This document shows positions 1 through 7,994 of a DNA stretch of 64,000 nt, piece by piece (the first letter of the stretch is position 1; every line of letters begins with the position of its first letter). Made by a program: the position numbers and the translations under genes. Source of the stretch: Parabacteroides sp. FAFU027 (lineage in GTDB: Bacteria > Bacteroidota > Bacteroidia > Bacteroidales > UBA7332); contig NZ_JAKZKV010000009.1 in assembly GCF_022808675.1 (NCBI RefSeq), positions 1 through 64,000 on the forward strand, written 5' to 3'. The notes under the pieces are model-generated. The model was given only the letters and a program-made list of their open reading frames with translations. It ran no database searches and was not told where the DNA came from.

Positions 1-110
1 GCGTTACTCACCCGTGCGCCGGTCGCCACCCGAAGTGCTGCCCCTCGACTTGCATGTGTTAGGCCTATCGCTAGCGTTCATCCTGAGCCAGGATCAAACT
101 CTTCGTTGTA
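1..110 (-). rRNA. rrs: 16S rRNA gene, 5' end only (partial)
   Basis: Read on the minus strand, 79-106 is the universal 16S 5' start (AGAGTTTGATCCTGGCTCAG, the 27F primer site), followed by GATGAACGCTAGCGATAGGC. The gene starts near 110 and runs leftwards out of the window, so only about 110 bases are visible. The rest of the rRNA operon should lie to the left. The identification is certain; the exact 5' end is estimated. Confidence 0.97.
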
Positions 111-333
111 TTATTTGTTTTTTGTGAATCGTTTTAAGGCGATTCGTTTTAATACCTTCAAGCTAATCCTTACTCCAACTATTGCTAATTGACGGTTTAA
201 TTTTTCCCTTGCTTTATTCTTTACCATCACTGGTCTTTATTGAACAAAGCAGTTTTGTACTACTTGTCTATCTATAATTTCTTCAATGAACTCTTTTCAT
301 TTTGCCTCACCAAAAGTTTTAGCGAAACGGCTG

Positions 334-366
334 CAAAGATAACGCTTTTCTTTTTTATCTTCCAAA
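334..366 (-). promoter_or_regulatory. rRNA promoter, proximal copy
   Basis: On the minus strand: TTTG (363-366), 21 nt, then TATCTTTG (334-341). This matches the Bacteroidetes sigma-ABfr consensus (TTTG, about 19-21 nt, TAnnTTTG) and points at the 16S gene, with a leader of about 215 nt. Confidence 0.75.
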
Positions 367-439
367 TCTTTTCAGATTTTTATTTTCAAAAGTTTCAAGC
401 TTACTCCGTTGGGCCGCTGCCCTTCCTGTTTAGCGAGTG

Positions 440-471
440 CAAAAGTAGTCGGTTTATCTATTCGCTCCAAA
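440..471 (-). promoter_or_regulatory. rRNA promoter, distal copy
   Basis: On the minus strand: TTTG (468-471), 20 nt, then TACTTTTG (440-447). A second consensus Bacteroidetes promoter lies about 106 bp upstream of the first, in the same orientation. Tandem promoters are typical of rRNA operons. Confidence 0.72.
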
Positions 472-677
472 TTATACGACGCCTTTTTTCTGTTAAAGAA
501 CATAACCTACTGAGGGTAAGTATAGGGATTGAGGGGGTGAGGGACGGAGGGAATGATAAAAAGTCGAAGTTGAGCAGAACCTGTGATGAAATTCTATTTT
601 TCAGTGGGTGCATTTTGGTTCCAAATGGAGGAATTTTTGAGGACTGATTACGGATTGGGGGATATTTTGTGGAGAAA

Positions 678-710
678 AACTTTACCAAAGTTTGAAACTT
701 TGGTAAAGTT
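678..710. repeat. perfect 16-bp inverted repeat
   Basis: The arm 678-693 (AACTTTACCAAAGTTT) and the arm 695-710 are exact reverse complements with a single base between them, so this is a near-perfect 33-bp palindrome. It could form a cruciform or an RNA hairpin. There is no T-run directly after either arm, so it is not a clear terminator. Confidence 0.85.
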
Positions 711-721
711 GGGATGTATTT

Positions 722-755
722 AAACCTCCAGGGTTTTCAAAAACCTTGAAGGTTT
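722..755. repeat. imperfect 16-bp inverted repeat
   Basis: The arms 722-737 and 740-755 pair with two mismatches and a 2-nt loop. It lies 11 bp from the perfect repeat at 678-710. The AAACCTTnAAGGTTT-type sequence is of a kind often seen in Bacteroidetes intergenic hairpins (memory, unverified). Confidence 0.7.
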
Positions 756-900
756 GGTGCGGTTTCGGCGAATCGGTGGGTAACCTTCTGCGCGAGGGAT
801 AGTAGCGGAAAGCCCGACCCGAGGATACGAGGGGCGCGCCCGGATAAAAGGGTTTGAGGGGATTTTCGTAAGTTTGCGAGTAATATACACATTATTATAT

Positions 901-1431
901 ATGAAAGCCACGAATAAATCTAAAGTTTGGATAAAACTACTATTGCTTTGCATGATTACTTTGAGCTCATGTAAAAGCAAGCATCATGTTTCTATCCGGA
1001 ATTACGACAGGAAAGAGTTGTCTCAACTGTATGGTTTCGCGATTTCAAATCATGACAATCTTAATCTTTATCGCGAAGCTGCGATCTGGTTAAATACTCC
1101 ACACTGCGATGGGGGCACCGGAAACAGTTGTATTGATTGCTCTTACTTCGTGTACCTTATCTATAAAACGGTATATAACCAGGAGATTGCCCGCAATTCG
1201 AGGGATATCTTCAGTAAAAACTGCAAGGAGATTTCTAAGAATCGACTGCAAGAAGGAGATTTGGTCTTTTTCAATACGATGAAATCACGAAGCAATCCGA
1301 TTTCACACGTGGGGATTTACCTGAAAGATGGAAAATTCATCCATACTTCGACTTCTAAAGGGGTAATGGTGAGTAGTCTGGACGAAGATTATTACCGCAA
1401 AGCCTGGATTTGTGCAGGAAGAGTACGATAA
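901..1431 (+). CDS. NlpC/P60 family lipoprotein (peptidoglycan endopeptidase)
   Basis: Likely a cell-wall gamma-D-glutamyl-diamino acid endopeptidase anchored in the envelope. With the ATG at 901 the 176-aa product starts with a lipoprotein signal (hydrophobic stretch, lipobox LSSC, Cys24). An upstream TTG at 874 is in frame but would spoil the signal peptide, so 901 is preferred. The NlpC/P60 core is visible: catalytic Cys80 in DCSYFVYLIY (most members have DCSGF, so Gly is Tyr here), then GDLVFF, His136 in SHVGIYL, and a third polar residue near His148 in FIHTST. The domain fills the protein, with no SH3 or LysM module. It converges on the next gene across a shared terminator. Confidence 0.88.
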   Translation: MKATNKSKVWIKLLLLCMITLSSCKSKHHVSIRNYDRKELSQLYGFAISNHDNLNLYREAAIWLNTPHCDGGTGNSCIDCSYFVYLIYKTVYNQEIARNSRDIFSKNCKEISKNRLQEGDLVFFNTMKSRSNPISHVGIYLKDGKFIHTSTSKGVMVSSLDEDYYRKAWICAGRVR

Positions 1432-1435
1432 AAAA

Positions 1436-1475
1436 GAAACCGCCTGAGTAATCTGTTCATTACGCAAGCGGTTTC
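1436..1475. terminator. bidirectional terminator hairpin
   Basis: GAAACCGC (1436-1443) pairs with GCGGTTTC (1468-1475), with an inner GTAAT/ATTAC pairing. It lies between two convergent genes and is flanked by A- and T-rich sequence. Confidence 0.7.
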
Positions 1476-1494
1476 ATATTTTACAATTATAGAA

Positions 1495-1905
1495 TTACAT
1501 GCCAATACGGCGTTTCACCTTAGCCGTGTCTCTCTTCATTTTCTGAATCCCTTCTTTTTTCATCATGTGACCTTTTTTCATCATAGAATCACGCTTCATG
1601 CGCATATCCCCTCCTTTTTTCATCATGTGTTGTCTTTTCACCATCGCAGAATCCTGTACATTCTGCATCCTGACCGTTTTCTTCACTTCTACTTTCTTTT
1701 CGACTAACGCCATGCCGCATATCGGGCACTTGCCAGCCTTGTCTTTTTTAATCTGTGGGTGCATCGGACAGGTGTAATAGGTCTTTTCCACCTTTTGAGT
1801 CTGAACAACTTTCTTCAGGGAACTCTGAGCATTTACAATGCCGGGGCATGACGCAACAAACAAGCCTACAGAAAGGGCCAACGAAGCAAAAAAAGTCTTT
1901 TTCAT
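1495..1905 (-). CDS. exported heavy-metal-binding-domain protein with Met/Lys/His-rich tail
   Basis: A 136-aa exported protein. The N-terminus is a signal peptide; cleavage could be at VNA-Q (residue 26) or at a lipobox-like VASC (Cys20). Residues 43-66 form the small heavy-metal-binding domain often found next to copper/silver efflux proteins: YTCPMHP, about nine residues, then CPICGM (Cys46, His49, Cys60, Cys63, Met65). The remaining ~60 residues are low complexity, rich in Met, Lys and His, with repeated MMKKG/HMMKKEG blocks resembling Met-rich Cu(I)/Ag(I)-binding segments. A periplasmic metal chaperone or buffer is the likely role, but no efflux genes are adjacent. Confidence 0.78.
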   Translation of the reverse strand: MKKTFFASLALSVGLFVASCPGIVNAQSSLKKVVQTQKVEKTYYTCPMHPQIKKDKAGKCPICGMALVEKKVEVKKTVRMQNVQDSAMVKRQHMMKKGGDMRMKRDSMMKKGHMMKKEGIQKMKRDTAKVKRRIGM

Positions 1906-2105
1906 AGCAGTACATTTAATTGTTTAATAAAAAAACAGGCGTTTCGGCACATTACAGCCGGTAAAACACACTCTCAATAAACGAATTAAAAGCACAAAAA
2001 GTTCCCGTCACAGAATAAAAACCGGAATCCAAAGGTTTATCACTCACTCGTTCGGTAGATTCACGAAAAATTCAGAACTTTGAACTGCTTATAAATCACA
2101 GAAAG

Positions 2106-3284
2106 ATGAACAGAATCAATCCGGATGCCGAACAGATGACTCCCTTTATCGTAATGGAGGTACTGGAGCGCGCATCTGAACTGGAGAAGCAGGGAATTAA
2201 CATCATCCACATGGAGGTGGGCGAACCCGACTTCGATATGCCGGAGTGTATTGCTGAAGCGGCTTCGGCATCACAACAGAAAGGGCAGACCCATTATACC
2301 CATTCGTTAGGTTCGCTGGAACTACGGGAAGCTATCTGCCGGTTCTATAAAAAAGAATACAATGTAACGGTAACACCTGACCGCATCGTAGTGACATCGG
2401 GTAGTTCGCCGGCGATATTGATGGCGTTGATGACCCTATGCCAGGCTGGCGATGAAGTAATGATGACCAATCCGGGGTATCCCTGTTACCGAAATTTTGC
2501 ATTGGCTTGCCGTGCCGTACCGGTGGAGGTGGAAGTGAATGCTGAAAACGGATTCCAATACGATATTGATAAGGTAAAAGAGGCCATAACTCCTCAAACC
2601 CGTACCTTATTCATCAACTCACCTATGAATCCTTCAGGGACATTAGTCGATGATGCGGTATTTGAAGAGTTGGCCAAACTCGATTTCCCCATTATTTCCG
2701 ATGAAATTTACCACGGGCTGGTTTACAATGGAAAGGCCCGTTCTATTTTGGAGTTTACAGACAATGCCTTTGTCATAAACGGTTTCTCGAAACGATTTGC
2801 GATGACAGGATTGCGCCTGGGCTACCTGATTGCGCCACCACAATATATGCGTACCCTGCAAATCCTCCAGCAAAACCTCTTTATCTGTGCACCCTCCACA
2901 GCACAAGCTGCAGGAATAGCCGCTCTGGAACAGGCCGATGCGGATGTGGAACAGATGAAAGCCATCTACAACGAGAGACGCATCTATATGATTCAACGTT
3001 TGCGTGAGATGGGATTTGAGATTAAAACTGAACCACAAGGGGCTTTTTACGTTTTAGCTGATGCACGGAAGTTCACAAGTGATTCGTACAAGTTTGCTTT
3101 TGATGTATTGGAACAAGCTCATGTAGGAATTACACCGGGAGTCGATTTCGGTACCAAAGGGGAAGGTTTTGTGCGGTTTTCGTATGCTAATTCGCTAGAG
3201 AATATAAAGGAAGGATTGGATAGGTTGGAGAGATACTTGACCTCCCCCAGCCCTTTCCAAACGAGGAAAATAAAAACACCTTAA
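2106..3284 (+). CDS. PLP-dependent aminotransferase, class I/II
   Basis: A 392-aa fold-type I aminotransferase of the aspartate/aromatic group. Visible family landmarks are MEVGEPDFDMP (residues 36-46, substrate loop), NSPMNPSG (171-178), SDEIY (198-202, Asp199 pairs with the pyridine nitrogen), and NGFSKRFAMTGLRLGY (225-240) with the PLP lysine Lys229. Length is normal. It would transfer amino groups between an amino acid and 2-oxoglutarate in the cytoplasm; the exact substrate cannot be read from sequence. It is a single gene 52 bp ahead of nfo. Confidence 0.88.
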   Translation: MNRINPDAEQMTPFIVMEVLERASELEKQGINIIHMEVGEPDFDMPECIAEAASASQQKGQTHYTHSLGSLELREAICRFYKKEYNVTVTPDRIVVTSGSSPAILMALMTLCQAGDEVMMTNPGYPCYRNFALACRAVPVEVEVNAENGFQYDIDKVKEAITPQTRTLFINSPMNPSGTLVDDAVFEELAKLDFPIISDEIYHGLVYNGKARSILEFTDNAFVINGFSKRFAMTGLRLGYLIAPPQYMRTLQILQQNLFICAPSTAQAAGIAALEQADADVEQMKAIYNERRIYMIQRLREMGFEIKTEPQGAFYVLADARKFTSDSYKFAFDVLEQAHVGITPGVDFGTKGEGFVRFSYANSLENIKEGLDRLERYLTSPSPFQTRKIKTP

Positions 3285-3336
3285 TTCAATTGATTTGAAA
3301 TTAGAGAACTAATATAAATTCAACATTATAAAGATT

Positions 3337-4182
3337 ATGGCCAAATATATCGGAGCACACGTCAGTGCATCGGGTGGTGTGGAAAATGCACCGCTGAATG
3401 CCGGAGCAATCGGAGCAAATGCTTTTGCATTGTTCACCAAAAACCAAAGACAATGGGTATCAGCCCCGTTGACGGCGAAAAGTATCAAACAGTTTAAGGA
3501 GAATTGCGAGAAGATGGGTATCCTGCCGCAACATATCCTGCCTCATGACAGCTACCTGATTAACCTTGGACATCCGGAGGAAGAGGGCCTGGCTAAATCC
3601 CGTGCAGCCTTCCTCGATGAGATGCAGCGTTGCGAGCAACTGGGACTATCGTTACTCAACTTCCACCCGGGCAGTCACCTGAATAAAATCAGCGAAGAAG
3701 AGTGTCTCTCCCGCATTGCCGAATCGATTAATATTGTACTGGAGAAAACCCAAGGCGTAACCGCTGTAATCGAAAACACCGCAGGACAAGGCAGCAACAT
3801 GGGATTCAAATTCGAACACCTTGCATATATTATCGAGCGTGTGAATGACAAATCCCGCGTGGGGGTCTGTATCGACACTTGCCACTCCTACTCTGCCGGA
3901 TATGACATATTGAATGCGGATAATTACGAAACCGTATTTCAGGACTTTGACCGGATTGTCGGCCTGCAATACCTCAAAGGCATCCACCTCAACGACACGA
4001 AGAAGGCACTCGGCTCACGGGTGGACCGTCATGAAAGCGTGGGTAAAGGCTTGCTGGACCTGACTTTCTTCGAACGGTTTATGAATGATCCCCGTTTTGA
4101 CAATATGCCTATCGTATTGGAAACACCAGACGAAAGTCTTTGGGCAGAAGAGATTGCGCTGTTGAGAAGTATGGTAAAATAA
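3337..4182 (+). CDS. nfo: endonuclease IV (AP endonuclease)
   Basis: Base-excision-repair enzyme that nicks DNA 5' to abasic sites, using a trinuclear zinc site in a TIM barrel. The 281-aa length matches the family. Conserved blocks in order: [12 protein letters not shown] at the start, NFHPGSHL (zinc His), [13 protein letters not shown] (zinc Glu), [15 protein letters not shown] (zinc Asp and His), [24 protein letters not shown], and IVLETP near the end (final zinc Glu). It stands just upstream of recX, another DNA-repair gene, separated by a strong hairpin. Confidence 0.96.
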   Translation: MAKYIGAHVSASGGVENAPLNAGAIGANAFALFTKNQRQWVSAPLTAKSIKQFKENCEKMGILPQHILPHDSYLINLGHPEEEGLAKSRAAFLDEMQRCEQLGLSLLNFHPGSHLNKISEEECLSRIAESINIVLEKTQGVTAVIENTAGQGSNMGFKFEHLAYIIERVNDKSRVGVCIDTCHSYSAGYDILNADNYETVFQDFDRIVGLQYLKGIHLNDTKKALGSRVDRHESVGKGLLDLTFFERFMNDPRFDNMPIVLETPDESLWAEEIALLRSMVK

Positions 4183-4198
4183 TATAAGACATTAGATT

Positions 4199-4254
4199 AA
4201 AGACAAAAGAACAAAGACCTTTTTGTGTAAACAGGTCTTTGTTCTTTTGTCTTT
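4199..4254. repeat. perfect 22-bp hairpin between nfo and recX
   Basis: The arms 4199-4220 and 4233-4254 are exact reverse complements (core AAAGACAAAAGAACAAAGAC) with a 12-nt loop. The right arm runs into GTTCTTTAAT, which partly repeats the arm. The stem is long but AT-rich. It could terminate nfo or control read-through into recX, whose ATG is 27 bp further on. Confidence 0.8.
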
Positions 4255-4281
4255 GTTCTTTAATCCGAAATCAGAGAATCA

Positions 4282-4776
4282 ATGAAAACAAAAACCGAAC
4301 TCTCCGAAGCCGAAGCACTTCACAAAGCTGCAGCCTTTTGCTCCACCTGTGAGCATTGCCTGAGCGAGGTCAGTGATAAACTGAAAAACTGGGGCGTGGA
4401 AGAGGAAGCACAGGAGCGAATATTGAAACGACTGGTGGAAGAGCAATTCGTGGATGAAAGCCGATTTGCGGCTGCATTTATCAAGGATAAATTCCGCTTC
4501 AACCAGTGGGGACGAATCAAAATCCGCATCATGCTGCAACAGAAGAAGGTGAATGCGCACCTCATAGATGATGCGATGGAGTTGATTGATGAAGAGGAGT
4601 ACCGCGATTGCCTTTTGACCATTCTCAAACAAAAACGCAAAACGCTGAAAGACAAAGACCCGCAGCAATTAAAAGCCAAGCTTTACCGTTTCGCGGCTTC
4701 GCGGGGATTTGAATCGGATGTTATTTTCAAGGTTATACCTAAAATACTGGGGCATGTGGCGGACGATATGGAATGA
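4282..4776 (+). CDS. recX: RecX family regulatory protein
   Basis: A 164-aa, strongly helical, charged protein of the RecX family, which binds RecA filaments and restrains recombination. Three-helix RecX repeats are visible: the CSTCEHCLSEVSDKLKNWGV segment near residues 20-38, EERILKRLVEEQFVDESRFAAAFIKDKFRFNQWG (in pieces; about 47-75), and the later IRIMLQQKKVNAHLIDDAMELI block. DESRFA followed by the RxNxxG-like FRFNQWG is characteristic. Length is normal. recA is not in the window. Its 3' end overlaps the start of the comF-type gene, so the two are probably co-transcribed. Confidence 0.87.
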   Translation: MKTKTELSEAEALHKAAAFCSTCEHCLSEVSDKLKNWGVEEEAQERILKRLVEEQFVDESRFAAAFIKDKFRFNQWGRIKIRIMLQQKKVNAHLIDDAMELIDEEEYRDCLLTILKQKRKTLKDKDPQQLKAKLYRFAASRGFESDVIFKVIPKILGHVADDME

Positions 4777-5452
4777 TTTGTTGCTGCTATTGTTTCCCGA
4801 GACGTGTGCTGCATGCGGGAACAAACTGATGGAGAGCGAAAAGGTTATCTGCCTGCATTGCCTTTATAAACTTCCCCGAACCGACTTCCACAAAGACCGT
4901 GACAACCAGACTGAACTACGTCTGCGGGGCAAGTTCCCGGTGGAAGCGGCCACTTCTCTCATCTACTTTAATAAAGGTAGCGACTTCAGCCACCTGATTC
5001 ATTTGCTCAAATACAAGAATCGTAAAGACATTGGGGAATTCCTCGGCAGACAGGCAGGTATGGAACTGAAGCAGGACGGTATTTTCACCGATGTGGATTG
5101 TATCGTGCCTATTCCCCTACATATAAAGAAAGAACGAAAGCGCGGTTATAACCAGGCTGAATGGATCGCCAAAGGGCTGGCAGAAGCGCTCGATATTCCA
5201 TTGGAGACACAGGGAGTCAAACGAATTAAGTCCAACAAAACCCAGACCCGAAAGAGCGCCATCGAACGCTGGCTGAATGTCAAAGAGATTTTCAAGATAG
5301 CGAATACCTCAACACTTCACCACAAACACATCCTCATTGTGGATGATGTGCTGACCACCGGAGCGACCATTGAATCGTGCGCCACTACCCTGCTGGAAGT
5401 TGAAGGGGTTAAAGTGAGTGTTTTTACATTGGGGCTGGCGATTCTGGCGTGA
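4754..5452 (+). CDS. comF: ComF family phosphoribosyltransferase-like protein
   Basis: ComF/GntX family, linked to DNA uptake or utilisation in other bacteria. An N-terminal zinc-finger-like pair, CAACG and CLHC, lies in the first ~40 residues. A PRTase domain follows with PIPLHIKKERKRGYNQAE (about residues 115-133) and the PRPP loop ILIVDDVLTTGATI near residue 195. An in-frame ATG at 4709 would give 15 extra residues deep inside recX. The ATG at 4754 (MWRTIWND) overlaps recX by 23 bp and fits family length (232 aa) better. The start remains uncertain. Confidence 0.85.
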   Translation: MWRTIWNDLLLLLFPETCAACGNKLMESEKVICLHCLYKLPRTDFHKDRDNQTELRLRGKFPVEAATSLIYFNKGSDFSHLIHLLKYKNRKDIGEFLGRQAGMELKQDGIFTDVDCIVPIPLHIKKERKRGYNQAEWIAKGLAEALDIPLETQGVKRIKSNKTQTRKSAIERWLNVKEIFKIANTSTLHHKHILIVDDVLTTGATIESCATTLLEVEGVKVSVFTLGLAILA

Positions 5453-5715
5453 TTGTTGGCACACGGATGACACGGATGCTACGCAACACGGATTTTCACG
5501 GAGAAACGTTCGTCATACTAATTACGCGTCAAGCGGCATGAAGCCGCTGAACGCTATCCCACTCAAAGTCCATGAAGTGATTTCTTTCTCCCCTCATTCG
5601 GAGGTGCTTGGGCAGGTCACACTAAAGAAAGCGCCGCCCCTATTGCTAAGGACAGCGCTCACTAATCATCAATTACACAATAAATCAATTCATTCGGCAA
5701 TCTATAAAAGAAGGC
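5453..5715. other. intergenic, short ACACGGAT repeats
   Basis: A 263-bp gap between convergent genes. Close to the comF stop, the motif ACACGGAT occurs three times within about 45 bp (5459-5500). A 108-codon open frame over this gap (5418-5744) shows no protein features and overlaps both neighbours, so I do not call it. No clear GC-rich terminator is seen. Confidence 0.45.
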
Positions 5716-6654
5716 TTATTCGCCTAAGTTGTAAAGCAAGGTAGAAAGATAACGCTCACCGGTATCAGGCAAAATCACTACGATTTTCTTTCCTTTATTT
5801 TCAGGACGCTGCGCCAGTTGTTGAGCGGCAAACACTGCTGCACCGGATGAGATACCCACCAAAAGACCTTCTGTTTTGGCCAAAGCACGACCTGTTTCAA
5901 ATGCATCATCGTTAGCCACGGTGATGATTTCATCATAAATCTTGGTGTTCAGCACGCCCGGAACGAAGCCGGCGCCAATACCCTGAATCTTGTGCGGGCC
6001 GGGATTACCACCTGAAAGCACAGGTGAGTCAGTCGGTTCTACGGCAACGATACGCACATTCGGGTTATGTTGTTTCAACACCTCTCCCACCCCCGTGATA
6101 GTACCACCTGTACCAATACCGGCCACGAAGATATCTACTTCGCCGTCAGTGTCACGAAGAATCTCTACAGCTGTTGTCTTGCGGTGGATTTCCGGGTTAG
6201 CGGGATTCTCAAACTGCTGGGGAAGAATTGCACCCGGGATCGTTTCAACCAATTCCTGTGCACGGCGGATCGCACCTTTCATTCCTTCAGCACCCGGAGT
6301 CAATACCAGCTCTGCGCCCAATGCTTTCAACAGGTTGCGGCGCTCCACGCTCATGGTTTCAGGCATGGTGAGGATGAGGCGGTATCCTTTGGCAGCCGAT
6401 ACGAATGCCAGACCGATACCGGTATTACCACTGGTTGGCTCTACGATAGTACCACCGGCTTTCAAAATGCCTTTCGCTTCGGCATCTGCAATCATCGCGT
6501 AACCGATACGATCTTTTACGCTGCCCGCAGGGTTGAAATACTCCAGTTTAGCGATAATGCTCGCTTCGATGTTACGTGATTTGGCGAAATTACCCAGTTC
6601 GAGAAGAGGTGTGTTACCAATTAATTCTGTAAGGTTTTTTGCAATCTTAGCCAT
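5716..6654 (-). CDS. cysK: cysteine synthase (O-acetylserine sulfhydrylase)
   Basis: Makes L-cysteine from O-acetylserine and sulfide, PLP-dependent, cytoplasmic. The 312 aa match CysK. Landmarks: [10 protein letters not shown] near the N-terminus, PLP lysine Lys47 in [14 protein letters not shown], the substrate loop [11 protein letters not shown] (about 73-83), the phosphate-binding GTGGTITG (about 176-183), and GISSGAAV near residue 265. It is a single gene. Its upstream region carries the same double operator and -7 box as metY at 25 kb, so the two sulfur genes are probably co-regulated. Confidence 0.96.
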   Translation of the reverse strand: MAKIAKNLTELIGNTPLLELGNFAKSRNIEASIIAKLEYFNPAGSVKDRIGYAMIADAEAKGILKAGGTIVEPTSGNTGIGLAFVSAAKGYRLILTMPETMSVERRNLLKALGAELVLTPGAEGMKGAIRRAQELVETIPGAILPQQFENPANPEIHRKTTAVEILRDTDGEVDIFVAGIGTGGTITGVGEVLKQHNPNVRIVAVEPTDSPVLSGGNPGPHKIQGIGAGFVPGVLNTKIYDEIITVANDDAFETGRALAKTEGLLVGISSGAAVFAAQQLAQRPENKGKKIVVILPDTGERYLSTLLYNLGE

Positions 6655-6690
6655 GATGTTATGTTTTTTAGTGTTGGATTAATTTGATAT

Positions 6691-6759
6691 TGCAAAGTAA
6701 CAACAAAAATGATGCCTCCGAAATACCGCAAATTGGGTATTTTCTTACCTAAATGCGGT
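6691..6759 (-). promoter_or_regulatory. cysK promoter with double ACC-N7/8-GGT operator
   Basis: Two dyads lie upstream of cysK: 6725-6738 (ACC, 8 nt, GGT) and 6747-6759 (ACC, 7 nt, GGT), 22 bp apart start to start. In the cysK direction the operator ends 24 nt before the -7 element TTACTTTGCA (6691-6700, complement). The metY upstream region at 24908-24976 shows the same dyads, period, spacing to the -7 box, and TTAYTTTGCA box. The regulator is unknown. Confidence 0.7.
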
Positions 6760-6872
6760 GATATTGAAGGATTGAGGGGATGAGGGAGTGAAGGAATGAG
6801 GGTTTTGGCCTCTAAAATTCAGTCCATTATATAAAATCGGGAAGACCGGTTTTTCCTTTCACTTTCAGGTAT

Positions 6873-7298
6873 TTACTCAGCCTTTACCCACGACTGCTCC
6901 ATCTTTACCTTTCCATAAATCCCGCGATTGAGATCCAGGGCGACGAAGTAGCTTCCTTTGAGGATGAGGGTATCACCCTTCAACGTATATATAAAGGTAT
7001 TGATGTTGTCTTCCTGATTCTGGGATTTATCATTGATGACCCACTCGGAATAGACCGAATCATTGGCCACGAAATATTTCCCCTTCATCAAAGGAGTCTC
7101 CATACTCAAATCTTTACTGAAGTTGGTGAAGGTTCCTTTTGGGTTTATCCGCTTATAGGAATGACCGTCATTGGGATAAAGACGTCCATTAAGTATGGAT
7201 TTGGTCATCAGCCAGGTTCCGGTGATGGGTTTAACAGCCTTTGACTGAAATAATGTTGCGAAAATTACCAGGGGGAGGATTACGAGTTGTTTTTTCAT
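6873..7298 (-). CDS. exported lipocalin-like protein (DUF4488-like)
   Basis: A 141-aa exported protein with a signal peptide ending near FQSKA (about residues 1-21). The mature part begins KPITGTWLM, followed by alternating beta-type segments (GTFTNF, GKYFVANDSVYSEWVI, FIYTLKGDTLILKGSYF) and ends QSWVKAE. The GTW start and the TLKGDTLILKG pattern resemble small lipocalin-like/DUF4488 proteins of Bacteroidetes. Function is unknown. It is transcribed alone, towards cysK, with a possible promoter at 7389-7423. Confidence 0.65.
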   Translation of the reverse strand: MKKQLVILPLVIFATLFQSKAVKPITGTWLMTKSILNGRLYPNDGHSYKRINPKGTFTNFSKDLSMETPLMKGKYFVANDSVYSEWVINDKSQNQEDNINTFIYTLKGDTLILKGSYFVALDLNRGIYGKVKMEQSWVKAE

Positions 7299-7388
7299 AG
7301 GTAGTGCTATTAGGTATTATTATGATTTTCTTTACGTATGAACAGCAAATCAGGAGAATAGCCATATATTTCCAATGTGGCAACAATA

Positions 7389-7423
7389 CAAAGATAGGAA
7401 TCTATTCATTATAGCCTTACAAA
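7389..7423 (-). promoter_or_regulatory. putative promoter for the lipocalin-like gene
   Basis: On the minus strand: TTTG (7420-7423), 23 nt, TATCTTTG (7389-7396). The -7 match is perfect; the spacer is a little long. It lies about 90 bp upstream of the ATG at 7298. Confidence 0.45.
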
Positions 7424-7994
7424 AGAGACAAATATCCCATTCTATTTTTTAATAAGCAGCCCTTTCTTATCTATATATTTTGAGGGAAATTGTATATATC
7501 AGGAGTTAAATCCGGATATTAACCGGCGATTTCAGTAATATTGGGAATAAAACACAATCAGAATAATCTAACGGCTATTCTTTAATTGTAAAGATCCTAT
7601 TCCGCAATGACATCTTTCAATATAATCCCCTTATTATTAAGGCATAAGAACAAATCAACCGATCTTACCCATCTTTATCCACTCTTTTTTTGTTACAAAT
7701 TATTTGTTTAATCCTTGTTATTTAGAAATTAATTCCTCAACTTTGAACATTATAACCCTTTCAATATACATTAGCTATAAAAATCGGAGTAAATAACCCC
7801 AATTACCGTAATAACCCTTCAAGAATTATAGCTAAAGTATATTTCGCTCTTTCAAATATGATTTTCACAAGCCGTAAGCTAAAGCAGCAAAAGGTAAAAA
7901 TGGCTCGATTACATGGTCTTTGCAAGGACAATCAGATAAATCATGAATTGCAAATAACCAAGTCAAAGATTGTTCCAGTCTAAAAAATCACTAC
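7424..7994. other. AT-rich region without a confident gene
   Basis: No recognisable gene. A short frame starts at the ATG at 7900 and stops at TAA 7981-7983. The same frame then continues open through the 42-bp repeats to 8334. That could be a broken gene or chance. The rest is AT-rich with no terminator or RNA fold that I can recognise. Confidence 0.4.

Larger units (their letters stand above)
472..900. other. gene-free region with hairpins
   Basis: I see no convincing gene here. Short open frames at 240-647 (+) and 458-688 (-) overlap the rRNA promoters and have no recognisable protein features. The stretch holds the two inverted repeats listed separately (678-710, 722-755) and, at about 785-850, a GC-rich segment (GCGAGGGATAGTAGCGGAAA and following) that reminds me of interspersed intergenic elements in Bacteroidetes genomes. 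That resemblance is from memory and unverified. Confidence 0.5.

Noticed and set aside
240-688. Open frames of 135 and 76 codons near the 16S gene
   Set aside because: They overlap each other and both rRNA promoters, and have no signal peptide, domain or start-site features. They are chance frames.
5418-5744. 108-codon open frame between comF and cysK
   Set aside because: It overlaps both neighbours, has composition unlike its neighbours and holds short DNA repeats. Not called as a gene.
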